Notes: generated by a model not told the origin, from the sequence alone. A DNA stretch of 64,000 bases from Phascolarctos cinereus (GCF_002099425.1 NW_018343964.1:8968001-9032000); one strand, 5' to 3'. Shown: positions 21,855-33,180, numbered from the stretch's first letter. A program made the numbers and translations.

Positions 21855-22110
21855 TGCAGCTAGGTGCTGCAGTAGACAGTGTGCTGGGCCTGCAGTCAGG
21901 AAGACTCATCTTCCTGAATTCAAATCTAGCCTCAGACACTTACTAGCTGTGTGACCCTGGGAAAGCACTTAACCCTGTTTGCCTTAGTTTTCTCATCTGC
22001 AAAATGAGCTGGAGAAGGAAATGGCAAACCACTCTAGTCTCTTTGCCAATAAAACCCTCAATGGGGTCATGAAGAACTGGATACCACTGAGAAACTACTG
22101 AATGACAACA
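21855..22110 (+). mobile_element. Mar-type SINE, full length
   Basis: Head 'tgcagctaggtgctgcagta', CORE 'ttactagctgtgtgaccctg', 'ggaaatggcaaaccactcta', RTE tail 'ggggtcatgaagaactggat' and 'gaatgacaacaa'. 'aaaatgta' at 21847-21854 and 22111-22118 may be the target duplication. Confidence 0.9.
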
Positions 22111-22121
22111 AAAATGTACCA

Positions 22122-22318
22122 GTTTCAGTCAGTCAATAAGCATTTATCAAGCACCTACTATGTGCCAGGAATTGTATTAAACACTAAAGATACCGAGAAA
22201 GACAAAAAAAAAAGTCCCTGTTCTCAAGTAGCTTACAGTCTAACAGAGGAGACAACATGCAAACAATTATGTACAAACATGCTACATACAGGATAAATTG
22301 GAGATAACCAACAGTAAC
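22122..22318 (-). mobile_element. L2 LINE 3' end
   Basis: Antisense: 'caagcacctactatgtgcca', 'tcaagtagcttacagtctaa', 'ctacatacaggataaattgg'. Confidence 0.75.
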
Positions 22319-22319
22319 G

Positions 22320-22555
22320 ATAATAAAATTAGCTGATATTTATAAAGCCCTTTAATGGTTGCAAAGTTCTTGACATACATTATCTCATTTGAGCTTCACT
22401 GTCACCTCATAAGACAGATGCTAATGGTACAATTATACCCATTTTACAGACATAGAAACTGATATTCAGAGAGAGTAAGTGGGTGGATAAGTATTGGTGG
22501 TAGGATTTTAATCTAAATCTTTTCTAATCCTGTGTCTAACATTTTTTCCACAACA
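22320..22555 (-). mobile_element. MIR-like SINE
   Basis: Antisense: 'tatttataaagccctttaat', 'ttatctcatttgagcttcac', 'cccattttacagacatagaa', then a diverged CORE. Confidence 0.75.
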
Positions 22556-22639
22556 TCATACTACATTCTCATTAGTGGCCAGTTAGATTCAATAGCTGCT
22601 TAACTTTTTAGGCAGAGAAAGATGGACAATGTTTAATTC

Positions 22640-23115
22640 AATTAAGTTTCTGAATTATTTATTAGGCACTTATAAGGCACAGTGATATATGCAAGGAAAA
22701 CACAAAGATAAATAAGGGGTGATCACTGCATTCAAGGTGCTAAATGGCTAGTTAAGCAAACAAAATAGATACTCAAAATACAGTTTTACAAATTAAAATA
22801 TGATACATGTAAAAGGAAGATATAAATTATTCTAGAAGTTCAAAAAAGGCAGTTATTGGATCAGAGTCTACATCGGAAAAGGCTTCCTGGAAGAGGCAGT
22901 ATTTGAGCTGACCTTCAAAGATGAATAGAACTATAATAGGAAAAAATCTGGAGGAGAAGGGTTAATTCTGGTCACAGTGAAGGGAAGAAGCAAAGAGACA
23001 GAGGGGAAGAGTTCTTTTAACAGTAAGGAATACTGATGAGAGGGGGCATGGTATACATGAAGGAAAGTAGTCTGAGATAAGGTAAAATAGGTAGTTCAGA
23101 GGTAGAGTATGGAGG
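22640..23115 (-). mobile_element. L2 LINE, part 1
   Basis: Antisense L2: 'attaggcacttataaggcac', 'aaaaggcttcctggaagagg', 'gtatttgagctgaccttcaa', 'tatggagggcctggaaaacc'. Broken by the repeat at 23117-23592 and continued at 23595. Confidence 0.7.
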
Positions 23116-23116
23116 G

Positions 23117-23592
23117 CCTGGAAAACCAGACTCAGGAGTTTTTAATCTTCATTTCCTACCCAGCTACACTCCTTTGGACTGGGCTCCATCAACCCCCTCA
23201 CCTCGGAATCTCATCATTAAAAAACTCATCATCTTTCAAGATTATATCAGACTTGATATTCACATATCATTAGTATCCTCTTCAGTATCCTCTACCTCTC
23301 TGATTGGACGGAGTGTTGGAGGAACTCCTCCCAAACCGCCATTTAAAAAAGGCTCCTAGGTCAATCATCTCTTCATTTCCTACCTGGCTGCCTTCCTTTG
23401 GACTAGACTCCATCATACTCATACCAAATACCTTTCCCCCCTCCTTTTCAGCTTCTTTCTGTGTTTTTTTCTTCTCATAATAGATCGTAAGCTCCTTGAG
23501 GCCAGGGACTCTCTTTTTCATATTTGTATTCCCAGTGCTTAGCACTGTGCCTGATACATACTGGGTGTTTAATAAATGTTTACTCATTAATG
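23117..23592 (+). mobile_element. Unassigned repeat with L2-like 3' end
   Basis: The 3' end 'taagctccttgaggccaggg' and 'ttagcactgtgcctgataca' is L2-like. Upstream, 'tcatttcctaccnngctgcn'-type sequence occurs twice (about 23150 and 23375), and a related block occurs at 43890-44130. I cannot name this family. It interrupts an antisense L2. Confidence 0.5.
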
Positions 23593-23594
23593 GA

Positions 23595-23725
23595 CTAGGC
23601 AAATGGAAGCACTGAATCAGGGAGATGGCATACTCAGAGTCATATTTCAGGAAGGTTACCTTGGCATGGTAGACAGGTGTGTGTAATACTGTTATCTTCA
23701 TGATTAATGTCAGGAAAGGTATAGA
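23595..23725 (-). mobile_element. L2 LINE, part 2
   Basis: 'gaatcagggagatggcatac' and 'caggaaggttaccttggcat' continue the antisense L2 after the insert. Confidence 0.55.
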
Positions 23726-23734
23726 CAGAGTAAG

Positions 23735-23935
23735 AGGCAGAATGTCATGGAAAGAAAGCTGGGCTTAGAGTCCTATGGCCTGAGTTTGAATCCTGCCCCT
23801 GCCACGTACTTCCATGCGTGACCTTTCAAAAACAATGTTCTGTATCTCAGTTTCCCTATCTGTAAAATGAATGGGTTAAATAAGATGACTCCTAAGGTGC
23901 CTTCCAACCTTATGTCCATGATCCTATGATCTTCA
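23735..23935 (+). mobile_element. SINE-B, full length
   Basis: 'gagtttgaatcctgcccctg', 'ctcagtttccctatctgtaa', then the tail 'atgactcctaaggtgccttc'. Confidence 0.85.
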
Positions 23936-23974
23936 TTATTGGAAGGTATATCCATATCAATGAGACTGCAGATT

Positions 23975-24090
23975 CACTTGGGTACTAATTTATAAATTCT
24001 GTGACCATAGGAATCTTACCTTGCTTGTTTTTATGTACCTGATGGCATCTAACACAAAGCCTAGCATTTAACATGTTCTGAATACTGCTG
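23975..24090 (+). mobile_element. Diverged L2 3' end
   Basis: 'ctgatggcatctaacacaaa' and 'gcctagcatttaacatgttc' resemble a worn L2 terminus. Weak. Confidence 0.4.
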
Positions 24091-24094
24091 AACT

Positions 24095-26380
24095 AAAGGA
24101 AAAAAACAGTTGAGAAAAAAATTAGTCTTCCCAAATCTCCCACACAGAAGACATCACAAAGCACCTTTCTCTCATGTTAAAGGGCTTTGTAAAAGCACAG
24201 TATAAAAGAGAATTAATTAGGAGTCAGCAGCAAATCATCTTCCATCACCTCACTTCAGTCTGAATTCCTAAGAGCAGCCCATGCATGGCTTCAGACAATT
24301 ACCTCTAGGCAAAGCACAAAGGAGACCATGGGTGCCATCAAACACCTACCACTGACCACTAGTCCCCATTCCCTTAAAATAATCAAAAATTCATGAACAC
24401 TTGCTCTGAAATCATTCATCACTTTCAGGAAGGATTCCATTTTCAGGTCTGTCTTCTTGGGACTTTCCCTATTTATTTGAGTTTCTAGCGCTAAGACTCT
24501 TTAACAGAGAATGTGCTAGAGATGATGGGCTGCTACACCTCAGTCTGAAACAATCTTAACTTTCTGGAATCTTTTCCCCACCCTCTTCATTTTGGATGGC
24601 ACTCCATTATAAGTTAGATTTATGGTATGGAAGACACAGACTGAGAGCAAGCATATGCTGGACTGCCACCACTTATTTTATTTTTGTATTTTAAGCTATT
24701 TGATATTCAGTGACACTCATTTTGAAACAGGATCCTTGAAATGTACCACAACTCTGTTTGACAGTGTAAGGTATAATGAAAAAGATAAAGGCAGTTGGAT
24801 CATGGCATACTAAAAAATATATGCACAAGAAAAGATTGTGTGTGTATATCAAGAGTCTCGTTGCTTGGTATTTTCTAATGCTATATAAAAAAAAAAGACA
24901 GGAAACATTTTTAGCACTACATTTCACTGCATCTTTGTCCACAGCATTTTCTGTTGCCTATTAAAATTTTAACATGTTTTCTTATATGGCATCATTATTG
25001 CCAACTTTCCCTGGAGAAAAGTGTTTCAGATTTTATATTAGTCTATTTCCTATGGATACAATCTTAACAAGATCAATGAAACATTTTAAACATCTAAAAT
25101 AAAAATGAGATTGTTTGCAATGCTCTTCAAAATGTTGAGGTGGGTCCCCACCACCGCCACCCAGGTTCTGTATTTCTTCTATTAAACGAGGCAATACATT
25201 ACCCCACTGTGCAGAAGTATGCCTTTCAGGCATCATTAATGTTTTAAATTTTCATAAATCCTGCCTCGATTAAATAGGCCTTGAACTTGGACATTACTAA
25301 AAATGATCTAAATGGGATAAAGTAAGCCATTAACTTCAACTTTTTTCTCCAAATTCATCTTCAAATAAATTAATGCTTAAAAATAATTTTTTTTAAAAAA
25401 AGAAAAATTCTAGGGAACAAAACAAAGATTCCTATGCTAGTAAGTACACTTTATACAGTGTTTAGAAATGAGTGGACATTTTTATAACAGTCACTCACTT
25501 ACTTAGTATGCACTTAATTCATGTGGAAGGCAAGCAGAATATATCAAGAAAGAAGATTTGAAATAAAAATGAGGCATGGAAGAACTAAAATTAAAGTGCC
25601 TCATTAAATTAACACATGCACTTATCTGAGGAATTACGGTTTCAGGTTTCAGTTACACATTTTTCTTGAGAAGTGTTCACTTTCCTCCTAACCCTACTGG
25701 GTTTCTATGTTGCTTCAGGTTAAATACCCATTTCCTTTCCTCATCCCTCATTCTACACCAAGGTCCTGGACCACCAGCATATTGAAGGCTCCTCATTTTG
25801 ACATTTCAAAGATGATTGATTCTTTTGTGTGAACCAATTCCCAAGAATGCCTCCAATTTTGTGAAAAGTTACAGTCATCTCATTTTATTTTTTTAAACAC
25901 TCCCTCATGGGCATCTCCAATAATAAAGTGATGATAAATAGCATGTCAGGCCAAGGTCCCAGTTAATGACTTCTCAGCCACTGTCATCCCAAAAGCTGCT
26001 GTGCCAAGCAGACATCTTCTCTGAAAAGCCAGACAACTTCTAAACTTTGGGGAGAGAAAGACAGAAGGCAAGAGTGAGAGAAAAAGAGAGGGATAGAGTG
26101 ACAGGCCACCTCACTTGAACTATGAACCTCCAGATACTGCTTGACTGATAACCTCTAAGCCACAGCCCTGGAAGTCAACACTGTAACTCCATGTGTTGGA
26201 GAGTGGGAGGGGAGATGACTTGAGAGGGAGCAGATAGATGGAAAGTCTACAATATCCTCTCTCCTTTGTACTCACCTCAGTTTCTATGGGCAACAAAAAC
26301 ACCACCATAAAGGATGCTCTCATCATGTGTCAGCCACAGCTGAACAAAGTAAGAAGATAGCTATAGCTTGTGCTTGCTAA
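24095..26380. other. Repeat-poor block
   Basis: About 2.3 kb with no repeat that I recognise apart from poly-A and GA-rich spots (26045-26100). The part at 25020-25400 is AT-rich with little low complexity and resembles conserved noncoding sequence. No coding frame shows a known domain. Confidence 0.45.
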
Positions 26381-26384
26381 AAGC

Positions 26385-26500
26385 CATCAGATTATAGAAT
26401 GTCAGAGACAGGAGATAACAGGAACGTCATTCTGTTCAGTCCTCTCACTTTATCAATGAGGAAACTGGTCTTCATATGAAGACTGAACTCAACATTGTAA
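26385..26500 (-). mobile_element. SINE-B fragment
   Basis: 'gattatagaatgtcagagac', 'tctgttcagtcctctcactt', 'atcaatgaggaaactggtct'. Confidence 0.6.
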
Positions 26501-26504
26501 TGTG

Positions 26505-28195
26505 CTTTCATGGTACCTGTCTTCCCTCCCTCTCTTATTTAAAGCCTTCCCCTCCTTCTCCTTCTCCATGAGATATACCTACCTCCATGACCCCATGTAT
26601 TTGAACTCTGTCCACACTCTTCAGTGATCTGCCTTTCTACCCACTGCCCTACTCCATCCCAAGACAGATAGAGCCTAGATGTCCATATCCAGGTTGTCAG
26701 ATGGGGAGGCCATTTATATCTATAATGGATTTCCAGAGTGAGGTCAGGTCAGAAGGCCCCTAATAAGTCTAAAAGATGGCACTCATCTTTGGTTTAAAGA
26801 GTTCAAATGGAAGGAGTGGCTTCTGGCTTCAATAGTAGACATTAGCTCCTATGGTAAAATAATAATAAATAAACAGGAGTCCTTTTGAGAATGAGACAAC
26901 AGACCATCCAGTGAGAAATCAAGCTCCGTTCTTCTTAGAGTACATACCTAATAACAAAAAATACCAAGCCATTCCAGTCTCAAAGCACTATTCCTAAAAA
27001 GCTGCATACAAATCTATTTTTTAAAAAAATCAATCAAGACTTTTCTCAAATATTAAAAGGAATGCTGTGGTGGATCCCTGTCTATGGCAAACAAGCACCT
27101 CCCTGTTTAACTGTTCTATAAGTTAGGGATCTTATGTAATTAGGTTTTCTTTAAAGCAGGGCACGCCAGTTCTACAAAGTGGCAACACAATCTGTTTTGT
27201 AAACGGTCTACATGGTCTACCCTCAGTAAGCAGAGAAAAAAAGTGTCCATTTCTCTTTCTTATAGCCCTATAGTCAACCCTGGAGTTTGTTATTGATGAT
27301 GGACATAGATTTACTCCAGGGAAGTAGGTTTCCTACCCAGCCTGCCTGCTTCTAGGTCACAGAGGGCTCCAATCACTATCTGAGCAGGTAAAGAAAATAC
27401 ACGTCATTCAAGAGCTGATGAAGCCTGGGCAGTATTTGGAAAAAAAGAAGTTGGAGAGCAGACTTTTGTGGCTGAATCACAATGCTTCCCTCATCAATTA
27501 CGAAGCAAATGAGAGGGAGAGGTCGAAGACAGATTTATTCATGACAAGGATACCAGGTGATGTGCCTTCCTATTAAAGGTAAGGGGGTTGGTGCCTGACA
27601 TTTATTCTTCCTACTGAGCAGAATTGAAAAGAAATGCATTTCAATATGCATGGAACAAATAGCAAAATAATTAGGTAGTGGGGAGGGGAAGGGGCACAAT
27701 TTAATAACCTAAGGGCTTTAGGGCTTTCACCTTCTTTGAGACCATGTCACCACCTGTGCCCAATAAGAATTATGGAGCAGCTTAACATTCTCATTAAAGG
27801 CAGAGCATTAATACTGATGAGATAGACTGCCCCAAGAGAGAAAAGGAATCCAATACACAGGAATTAATTTTCCTAGGGTTAAAAAAAACACTAAAGATAA
27901 AAATTCATGCTTGAATTTTGATCATTTCAGAATGTAATCAATCACAAAACAACTGACACCTCCTCACACGCAGTAGGTATGAAGATAGAGACCATGTGAG
28001 AATGACCGTATCAACATTCTCTAGTTCCCCTAAGTTATTACATACAAATGGCATGATAGAGTCTCATTATTTAAAGTTTTTTTTCACATCTTTCTGAATT
28101 ATCTATTTTTTTCTTTTTTGGTCAGTCTTCTTTGCTTAAGAGAAGAATGGAAATTAACATCCACAAGAAACTTTTTCATATCTGTCCTATGAGTA
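26505..28195. other. Repeat-poor block
   Basis: No repeat family is recognised with confidence. The part at about 27600-27970 is mixed in composition and rich in homeodomain-like TAAT cores, and is treated below as a candidate conserved noncoding element. Confidence 0.45.
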
Positions 28196-28197
28196 AT

Positions 28198-28420
28198 AAA
28201 GCTGACAATTACAGTAGTTTATGTTTAATATGTTATTAGATTTGGTCCTCACAAGACCCAGAAGGTAGTTCCTTCTTTTACAGGTAAGGAAACTTCAGTT
28301 CCCAGACTTTATGACTTGGGAAGGTCACACTAGAACCAGGAAGTGGTAAAACTGGGATTTCAACCCAAATCTTCTGCCTCTCTATCCAGTGCTCTGTCTG
28401 CTACAATGTGGTCCCTCCCA
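28198..28420 (-). mobile_element. MIR-like SINE
   Basis: Antisense: 'atttggtcctcacaagaccc', 'cttttacaggtaaggaaact', 'ctatccagtgctctgtctgc'. Confidence 0.7.
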
Positions 28421-28771
28421 CATGACTGAACATCCTTAGTTTTAATTGGGTTTAGTAAGAGCACCAGGGATCAGCATGCAAACAACCAATAACAACATAT
28501 AAAAAAAGGGAAATCCATCTTCTTCCACACTTTGTAAGCAGAACCTTACAGCAACTTCCTAATCCTATTTTTGAAAATACCAAAGTAATTAGTATCAAGG
28601 TACATGAAAAAGTCTTGAACTTATAAAGACTTGAAAAGAAATCTCATGAGAAAGTTTCTAATTTTTTAGGGCTTGTATTTCTTTTCCTGACTGGAACTGG
28701 TTATCAAATATAGTTTTTTTCCCTATAATCTGTATCTTTGAAACTCATTATACTTATAATAGGTGGGTAAA
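28421..28771. other. Sequence without recognised feature
   Basis: AT-rich, no repeat or gene recognised. Confidence 0.4.
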
Positions 28772-28779
28772 TGATAAAT

Positions 28780-28898
28780 CAGGCCCACACAACCTGCGGC
28801 CCGCCAAAAGATTTCAGACAACCCGAGAAAAATGATTCCTCTACATTTTTCTCAGGCTGCATAAAATCCTTCGGTGGGCCATGTGTCATGCAGGCCTG
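28780..28898 (+). mobile_element. 119-bp palindromic hAT miniature element
   Basis: Ends 'caggcccacacaacctgcgg' and '...atgtgtcatgcaggcctg' pair as inverted repeats, and the middle also folds ('gagaaaaatg' against 'catttttctc'). The perfect 8-bp repeat 'tgataaat' lies at 28772-28779 and 28899-28906. This is the mark of a hAT insertion. No coding capacity. Confidence 0.9.
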
Positions 28899-28906
28899 TG
28901 ATAAAT

Positions 28907-29095
28907 GGACAGAGCACAAATTTCTTAACCTTTATAAGTCTCAGTTTCCTCATCTGTAAAGTGGAAACATTACCACCCACCATACCAGCTTCACAAAACT
29001 TCCATGAGTATCAAATGAAATCAGATACGTAAAACTGCCTTAAAAACTCATGTCATAAAAAGGATGGTGTTGTTATTATTAAAATTGTTATATAC
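28907..29095 (+). mobile_element. MIR-like SINE, 3' part
   Basis: 'ctcagtttcctcatctgtaa', then 'atgagtatcaaatgaaatca' and 'gtaaaactgccttaaaaact'. The hAT element sits at its 5' side. Confidence 0.75.
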
Positions 29096-29460
29096 TTCCC
29101 TACCTTCTTAAGCAGACAATATACTTGAATGCCTCAAGAAGTACAGGTACTCCATCTATCGATGTAGAATCGCAAATCCTTTATGACTTAGCAGTTGGTT
29201 TTTGAGAGTTGCTGTGGCTGAAAACATCAATCATACTTTGGCTAACCTAGTAGAGAACTTCTCTGGACTTTAGCTAGACCAGTTTCCATAAGAGACATAT
29301 GTATATGTGCATTCTATCCCCCCAACATCCACACTCAAGGTATAGCTTTTGGACTTCGTAAATGAGGTATCAGAATAGGCCTTTAGTTTAAAAAACAAAA
29401 GGTTGCACTGAACACATCATAGGTGGGAGAGATTAGAGAAGAAAGACCAGTTAAAAGGTT
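29096..29460. other. Sequence without recognised feature
   Basis: No repeat or gene recognised. Confidence 0.4.
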
Positions 29461-29462
29461 AT

Positions 29463-29532
29463 CAATCAATGAATATTTATTAAGCATTTACTATGTGCAC
29501 TGGGGATACAAAAAGAGTCAACATCCTTAGTT
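29463..29532 (-). mobile_element. L2 3' end fragment
   Basis: 'taagcatttactatgtgcac' and 'tggggatacaaaaagagtca' are antisense L2 terminus. Confidence 0.65.
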
Positions 29533-29534
29533 GC

Positions 29535-29955
29535 CCTGTTTTTTGGGGGTGGGGTGGGGAAAACCTATTAATAGGACTTCATACAAAACTTGTGATTATA
29601 TTAGACAGTGATCCCACAATCTCTCAACTTTTTCTTCTTCCTGCTTCATCCAATGGTGAGAAGACACCAGAGAGCTAAAGGGAACTTTTTATCTGATCAG
29701 AAACGTTAGGAAGATTGTCCTTTCCATTAGCTCCACCAGCCAAAGAAGAATGAATAGCCTGTGGGTATGATCAAGAGGAGATTCTAGACTCACTCTCAGA
29801 TGCCCACACTATCAGAGTCACATGGAAACTGAGGCTGAGAGAACAGCACAATCGTCTCTTTCATGGTCCTTGAGTGGAATAGTTATCGAGCAGGGAGAAT
29901 TGGACAAACATTTAAATTTCTCTTTCCTCTTTCTCTCATTGAATTTGTATAAGTT
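29535..29955. other. Sequence without recognised feature
   Basis: No repeat or gene recognised. Confidence 0.4.
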
Positions 29956-29956
29956 A

Positions 29957-30076
29957 AATGCCAATATGATGTGACTCCATTGTCATACCTGCCTTCAAAG
30001 AACATATAATCTAGTAGGAGGATGAGACGTACATATGAATAATGATAATAAAGTTAAAATGTGATAAGTGCAAAGA
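29957..30076 (-). mobile_element. L2 3' region fragment
   Basis: 'tcaaagaacatataatctag' and 'aatgtgataagtgcaaag' match the antisense L2 section that follows the 3' terminus. Confidence 0.5.
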
Positions 30077-30084
30077 AATTTCCA

Positions 30085-31180
30085 GTTACTGCCCCAGTTC
30101 CTAACCATAGGGCCAGTCTTGACTCTTCCCTCTCCCTTACCCATACCATATCTAATCAGCTGCCAAGGCCTATCAAATCTATTTCCAAAACAGCTTTCAA
30201 ATCTATTCACGCTCCTCGACTCACACAACCATCAACCTAGATCAGGCCCGCATTACTTCAACTACTATAAAAGCCCTGTCTTCTGCTTTGTGGTCTCTCT
30301 CCTCTCCAATAGAACCTTCACTCAGATCTAATCATCTTCCTTCTCTGCTCAATTACCTTCAGAAGTTCGCAATTGCAAGAGTACACTATAAAATACAAAC
30401 TCCTTAGCCTAAAATTTATGCCCCTCCCCCAAAAAACAATCTAGCTCCCACATACCTTTCCAATCTTATTTCATATTATTCCTCTTTAAAAATTCTATTT
30501 TTTATCCTAATATTACTGTGCTATAAGAAATTATCTTAGAAAAACATGGAAAGACTTGCATGAAAAAATGAAGAGTGAAATGAACAGAAACAAAAGAACA
30601 CTGTATACAGTAACAGCAATATTGTTTTAAGAACAAATTTGAGTGACTAAGTCATTTTGACTATCATAAATACCCAACTACAAAGGACATATAAAAAGAT
30701 GTTATCTGCATCCAGAGAAAGAACTGATAAATAGATGTATAGAATGATTTTACATCTATACACATTTGTGTCTAGTGGTAGTCACCTCTAGGGTAGGTGG
30801 GGGGGATGGAGAAGGAAGAAAAAAAAAGAAATTTACATGATAACTTTATTATATATTTTTTAAAAGTTGTACATAATAGATTTGCAGTTTCATGTATGGT
30901 AACTTTTTTATTATACTACATTATGGAAAAGCTTGTTTTATCTAATAAATTAAAAATAAAATAAATAAAATTTTTAAAACTCCATCCAAGCTAGACTTCT
31001 AACCATTTTCCAAATTCAGTATTCTATCTCTTACTTCATTGTGTGGGTGTTCACACAAACCACTGTCCATGCCTAGAATGCCCTATCTTCCTCATCACTG
31101 GTCCTAAGATTCTGTCTTTATTCATGGTTTATCTCAGCTGCCACTTTCTACATGAAGCCTTCTTTGTAACATATTCCTTT
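30085..31180 (+). mobile_element. L2 LINE, broken by an L1
   Basis: Sense L2: 'gggccagtcttgactcttcc', 'atcaggcccgcattacttca', 'tacaaactccttagcctaaa', then after the L1 'catgcctagaatgccctatc' and 'ctacatgaagccttctttgt'. The L1 occupies about 30505-30975. Confidence 0.75.
30505..30975 (+). mobile_element. L1 3' end inside L2
   Basis: Sense L1 3' UTR: 'attactgtgctataagaaat', 'gtatacagtaacagcaatat', 'actttattatatatttttta', 'atggaaaagcttgttttatc' and an A-rich tail. 'tttaaaa' flanks both sides. It is the reverse complement of the block at 13500-14010. Confidence 0.85.
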
Positions 31181-31189
31181 GGGTAAGTT

Positions 31190-31760
31190 TTGAGGTAGAA
31201 AAAATAATGTTTAGTAAGGACGAAAAGATAAATTGGCACCAAGATGTGCAGGACTTTAAAAGCTAAACAGAATAATTTATATTTTAGACTAGAAGCAAGA
31301 GGGAGTCATCAGAGTTGACTGAATAGAGGAGAGCCATGAATAGCACACACTTAAAGAAAATCACTTTGGCAACAGTATGGAGAAGAGACAGGAGAAGGCA
31401 GGAACTCGAGTCAGAGCAAGTTGGAGGGCTCTGTAATAATCTACAGAAGATGTGATGAGGGCACAAACAAAGATAGTGATAGTAGATGCACGAGTAGAGA
31501 GAAGTGGTCAGATGTAACAGATGTTGTGGAGGCGAAAACAGCAAGATTTGGTAACTGAGTGGAAATACGTAATGAGGGGGAGGGAAGAAATCAAGAATAA
31601 TGCTCTGGTTATAAACCTGAGAGTCTGATGGTACCTTCAATGGAAATAGGGAAGTTTCCAAGAAGAGTGGGTTTGAGGAGAAAAATAACAAGTTCAGTTT
31701 AGGACATGCTAAAATGTGAAAAAGCATGTGCTGAAATGTGAAAAAGCATGAAGCCAAGAG
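31190..31760 (-). mobile_element. L2 LINE, internal part
   Basis: Antisense L2: 'tttatattttagactagaag', 'aaaatcactttggcaacagt', 'tacaagttcagtttaggaca'-like end. It directly follows a sense L2, giving an inverted L2 pair. Confidence 0.75.
31708..31751 (+). repeat. 22-bp tandem duplication
   Basis: Two adjacent units differing at two positions, sharing 'aaatgtgaaaaagcatg'. Confidence 0.9.
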
Positions 31761-31764
31761 AGAA

Positions 31765-32160
31765 TAAGATGAGATCAAGGAATGGGTAGTACTCCAACTT
31801 GGCTAAAACACATGCAACTTGAGTGATCAAAAAATAAATACCTATGCACCATAGCAAGCAGAATTTTCTAGCATTAAAAAGTATGCATTTAATAGAAGTA
31901 CTATTAATATTAAAAATTACTCTCATTGTAGCCCCCTGCCATAGCATCCTCAGCAGCTGCCAGCACGGCCTATCCAGAGTCCCAAGCTCTGCATGTAGGC
32001 AGTAATGAATATGAGATGGAAGACTGAGTGACAGATCAGCATAGAGATAGATATAAACTAGAAGTAAACATCATTAAGGTGATAATTGAGCCTGTTGTGA
32101 ATGGATTTCTTTTTCCATAGGATATGTTGTAGAGAAAGAACAGCAAAGAAACAAGGATAA
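31765..32160. other. Sequence without recognised feature
   Basis: No repeat or gene recognised. Confidence 0.4.
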
Positions 32161-32164
32161 TCAA

Positions 32165-32345
32165 AAGGCAGCATGTTATGGTATTAAGAACATTGGATTT
32201 GTAGCCAAAGGACCTGGGTTCAAATACTAGCTTTGCCACTTAACACTTGTGTGACCTCCAATAAGCCTCAGTGGATCTCAGTTTCCTTAACCATAAAATG
32301 TGAGGGTGGAACAAAGCAACCTCTACGGTTCCTTCTATCAGAGAA
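32165..32345 (+). mobile_element. SINE-B, near full length
   Basis: 'ggcagcatgttatggtatta', 'cctgggttcaaatactagct', 'ctcagtttccttaaccataa', tail 'gcaacctctacggttccttc'. Confidence 0.8.
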
Positions 32346-32349
32346 AAAC

Positions 32350-32755
32350 TATAATTAGGGGAAAGGAGGAAAACACAGGAATAGTAAGAGAAGAATTGCA
32401 ACAGTCCATTGTCACTAGACATAATAAAATTAACACAATCTGACATTTTTTTTGCAGATGTATTGGTGATAGGACAGGAAGCAAATAGAGATTGGTAAGA
32501 GGCCTCTTAAAGTTGAAGGTAATTTTTTTGCTGTTGGTATTGAGGTTGGCAGCCATAATGTAAGTCACATCCTTGGACCTGATCCTCTCTTGACCGGGGA
32601 AAAGGTATCTGAGTCACAGTGGGACAGATTCAAGGTAAAGATTCAGGGAGCAAGTCAATTAGTAGAAAGGGACAAGACAAAAAGAAAGAGGACACCACTT
32701 CAGGGGTGGGAGTGTCAGGAGGTACTAGATTAGTTTTAATGAAGTGGGTCCAGTC
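32350..32755. other. Sequence without recognised feature
   Basis: Purine-rich in part; some of it may be worn antisense L2, but I cannot support that. Confidence 0.35.
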
Positions 32756-32759
32756 TCCT

Positions 32760-32866
32760 AGACCACATTAGGGTTGAGGTTGGAAACTCCATACTACCTA
32801 CTAGCCCCTCTACTTCTCAGAATGCTTGTAGAGGCTCAGCTCAGGTACCACCTTTTTCCTGGAGTT
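32760..32866 (+). mobile_element. L2 fragment
   Basis: 'agaggctcagctcaggtacc' and 'acctttttcctggagttttt' match the sense L2 section; the GGAA array follows at once. Confidence 0.55.
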
Positions 32867-32867
32867 T

Positions 32868-33060
32868 TTGGAAGGAAGGAAGGAAGGAAAGGAAGGAAGG
32901 AAGAAAGGAAGGAAGGAAGAAAGGAAGGAAGGAAGGAAGGAAGGAAGGAAGGAAGGAAGGAAGGAAGGAAGGAAGGAAGGAAGGAAGGAAGGAAGGAAGG
33001 AAGGAAGGAAGGAAGGAAGGAAGGAAGGAAGGAAAGGAAGGAGGGAGGAAGGAGGAAGAG
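32868..33060 (+). repeat. GGAA tetranucleotide array
   Basis: (GGAA)n with a few interruptions. The run from about 32921 to 33032 is uninterrupted, about 28 units. It generates false frames on both strands (Glu/Lys/Gly/Arg-rich and Ser/Phe/Leu/Pro-rich). Confidence 0.97.
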
Positions 33061-33114
33061 AGGGTGGGAGGAAGAAGGGATGAAGGGAAGAAGGGAAGGA
33101 GGCACATATATGCA

Positions 33115-33143
33115 TATGTGTGCATACACACACATATACATGC

Positions 33144-33174
<31 letters not shown>

Positions 33175-33180
33175 ATATAA
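33115..33180 (+). repeat. CA/TG microsatellite
   Basis: (CA)n followed by (TG)n and TATA steps, close behind the GGAA array. Confidence 0.9.

Noticed and set aside
31284-31778. A 164-codon minus-strand frame.
   Set aside because: It lies in an L2 copy and resembles no complete protein; the L2 RT core motifs are not in it.
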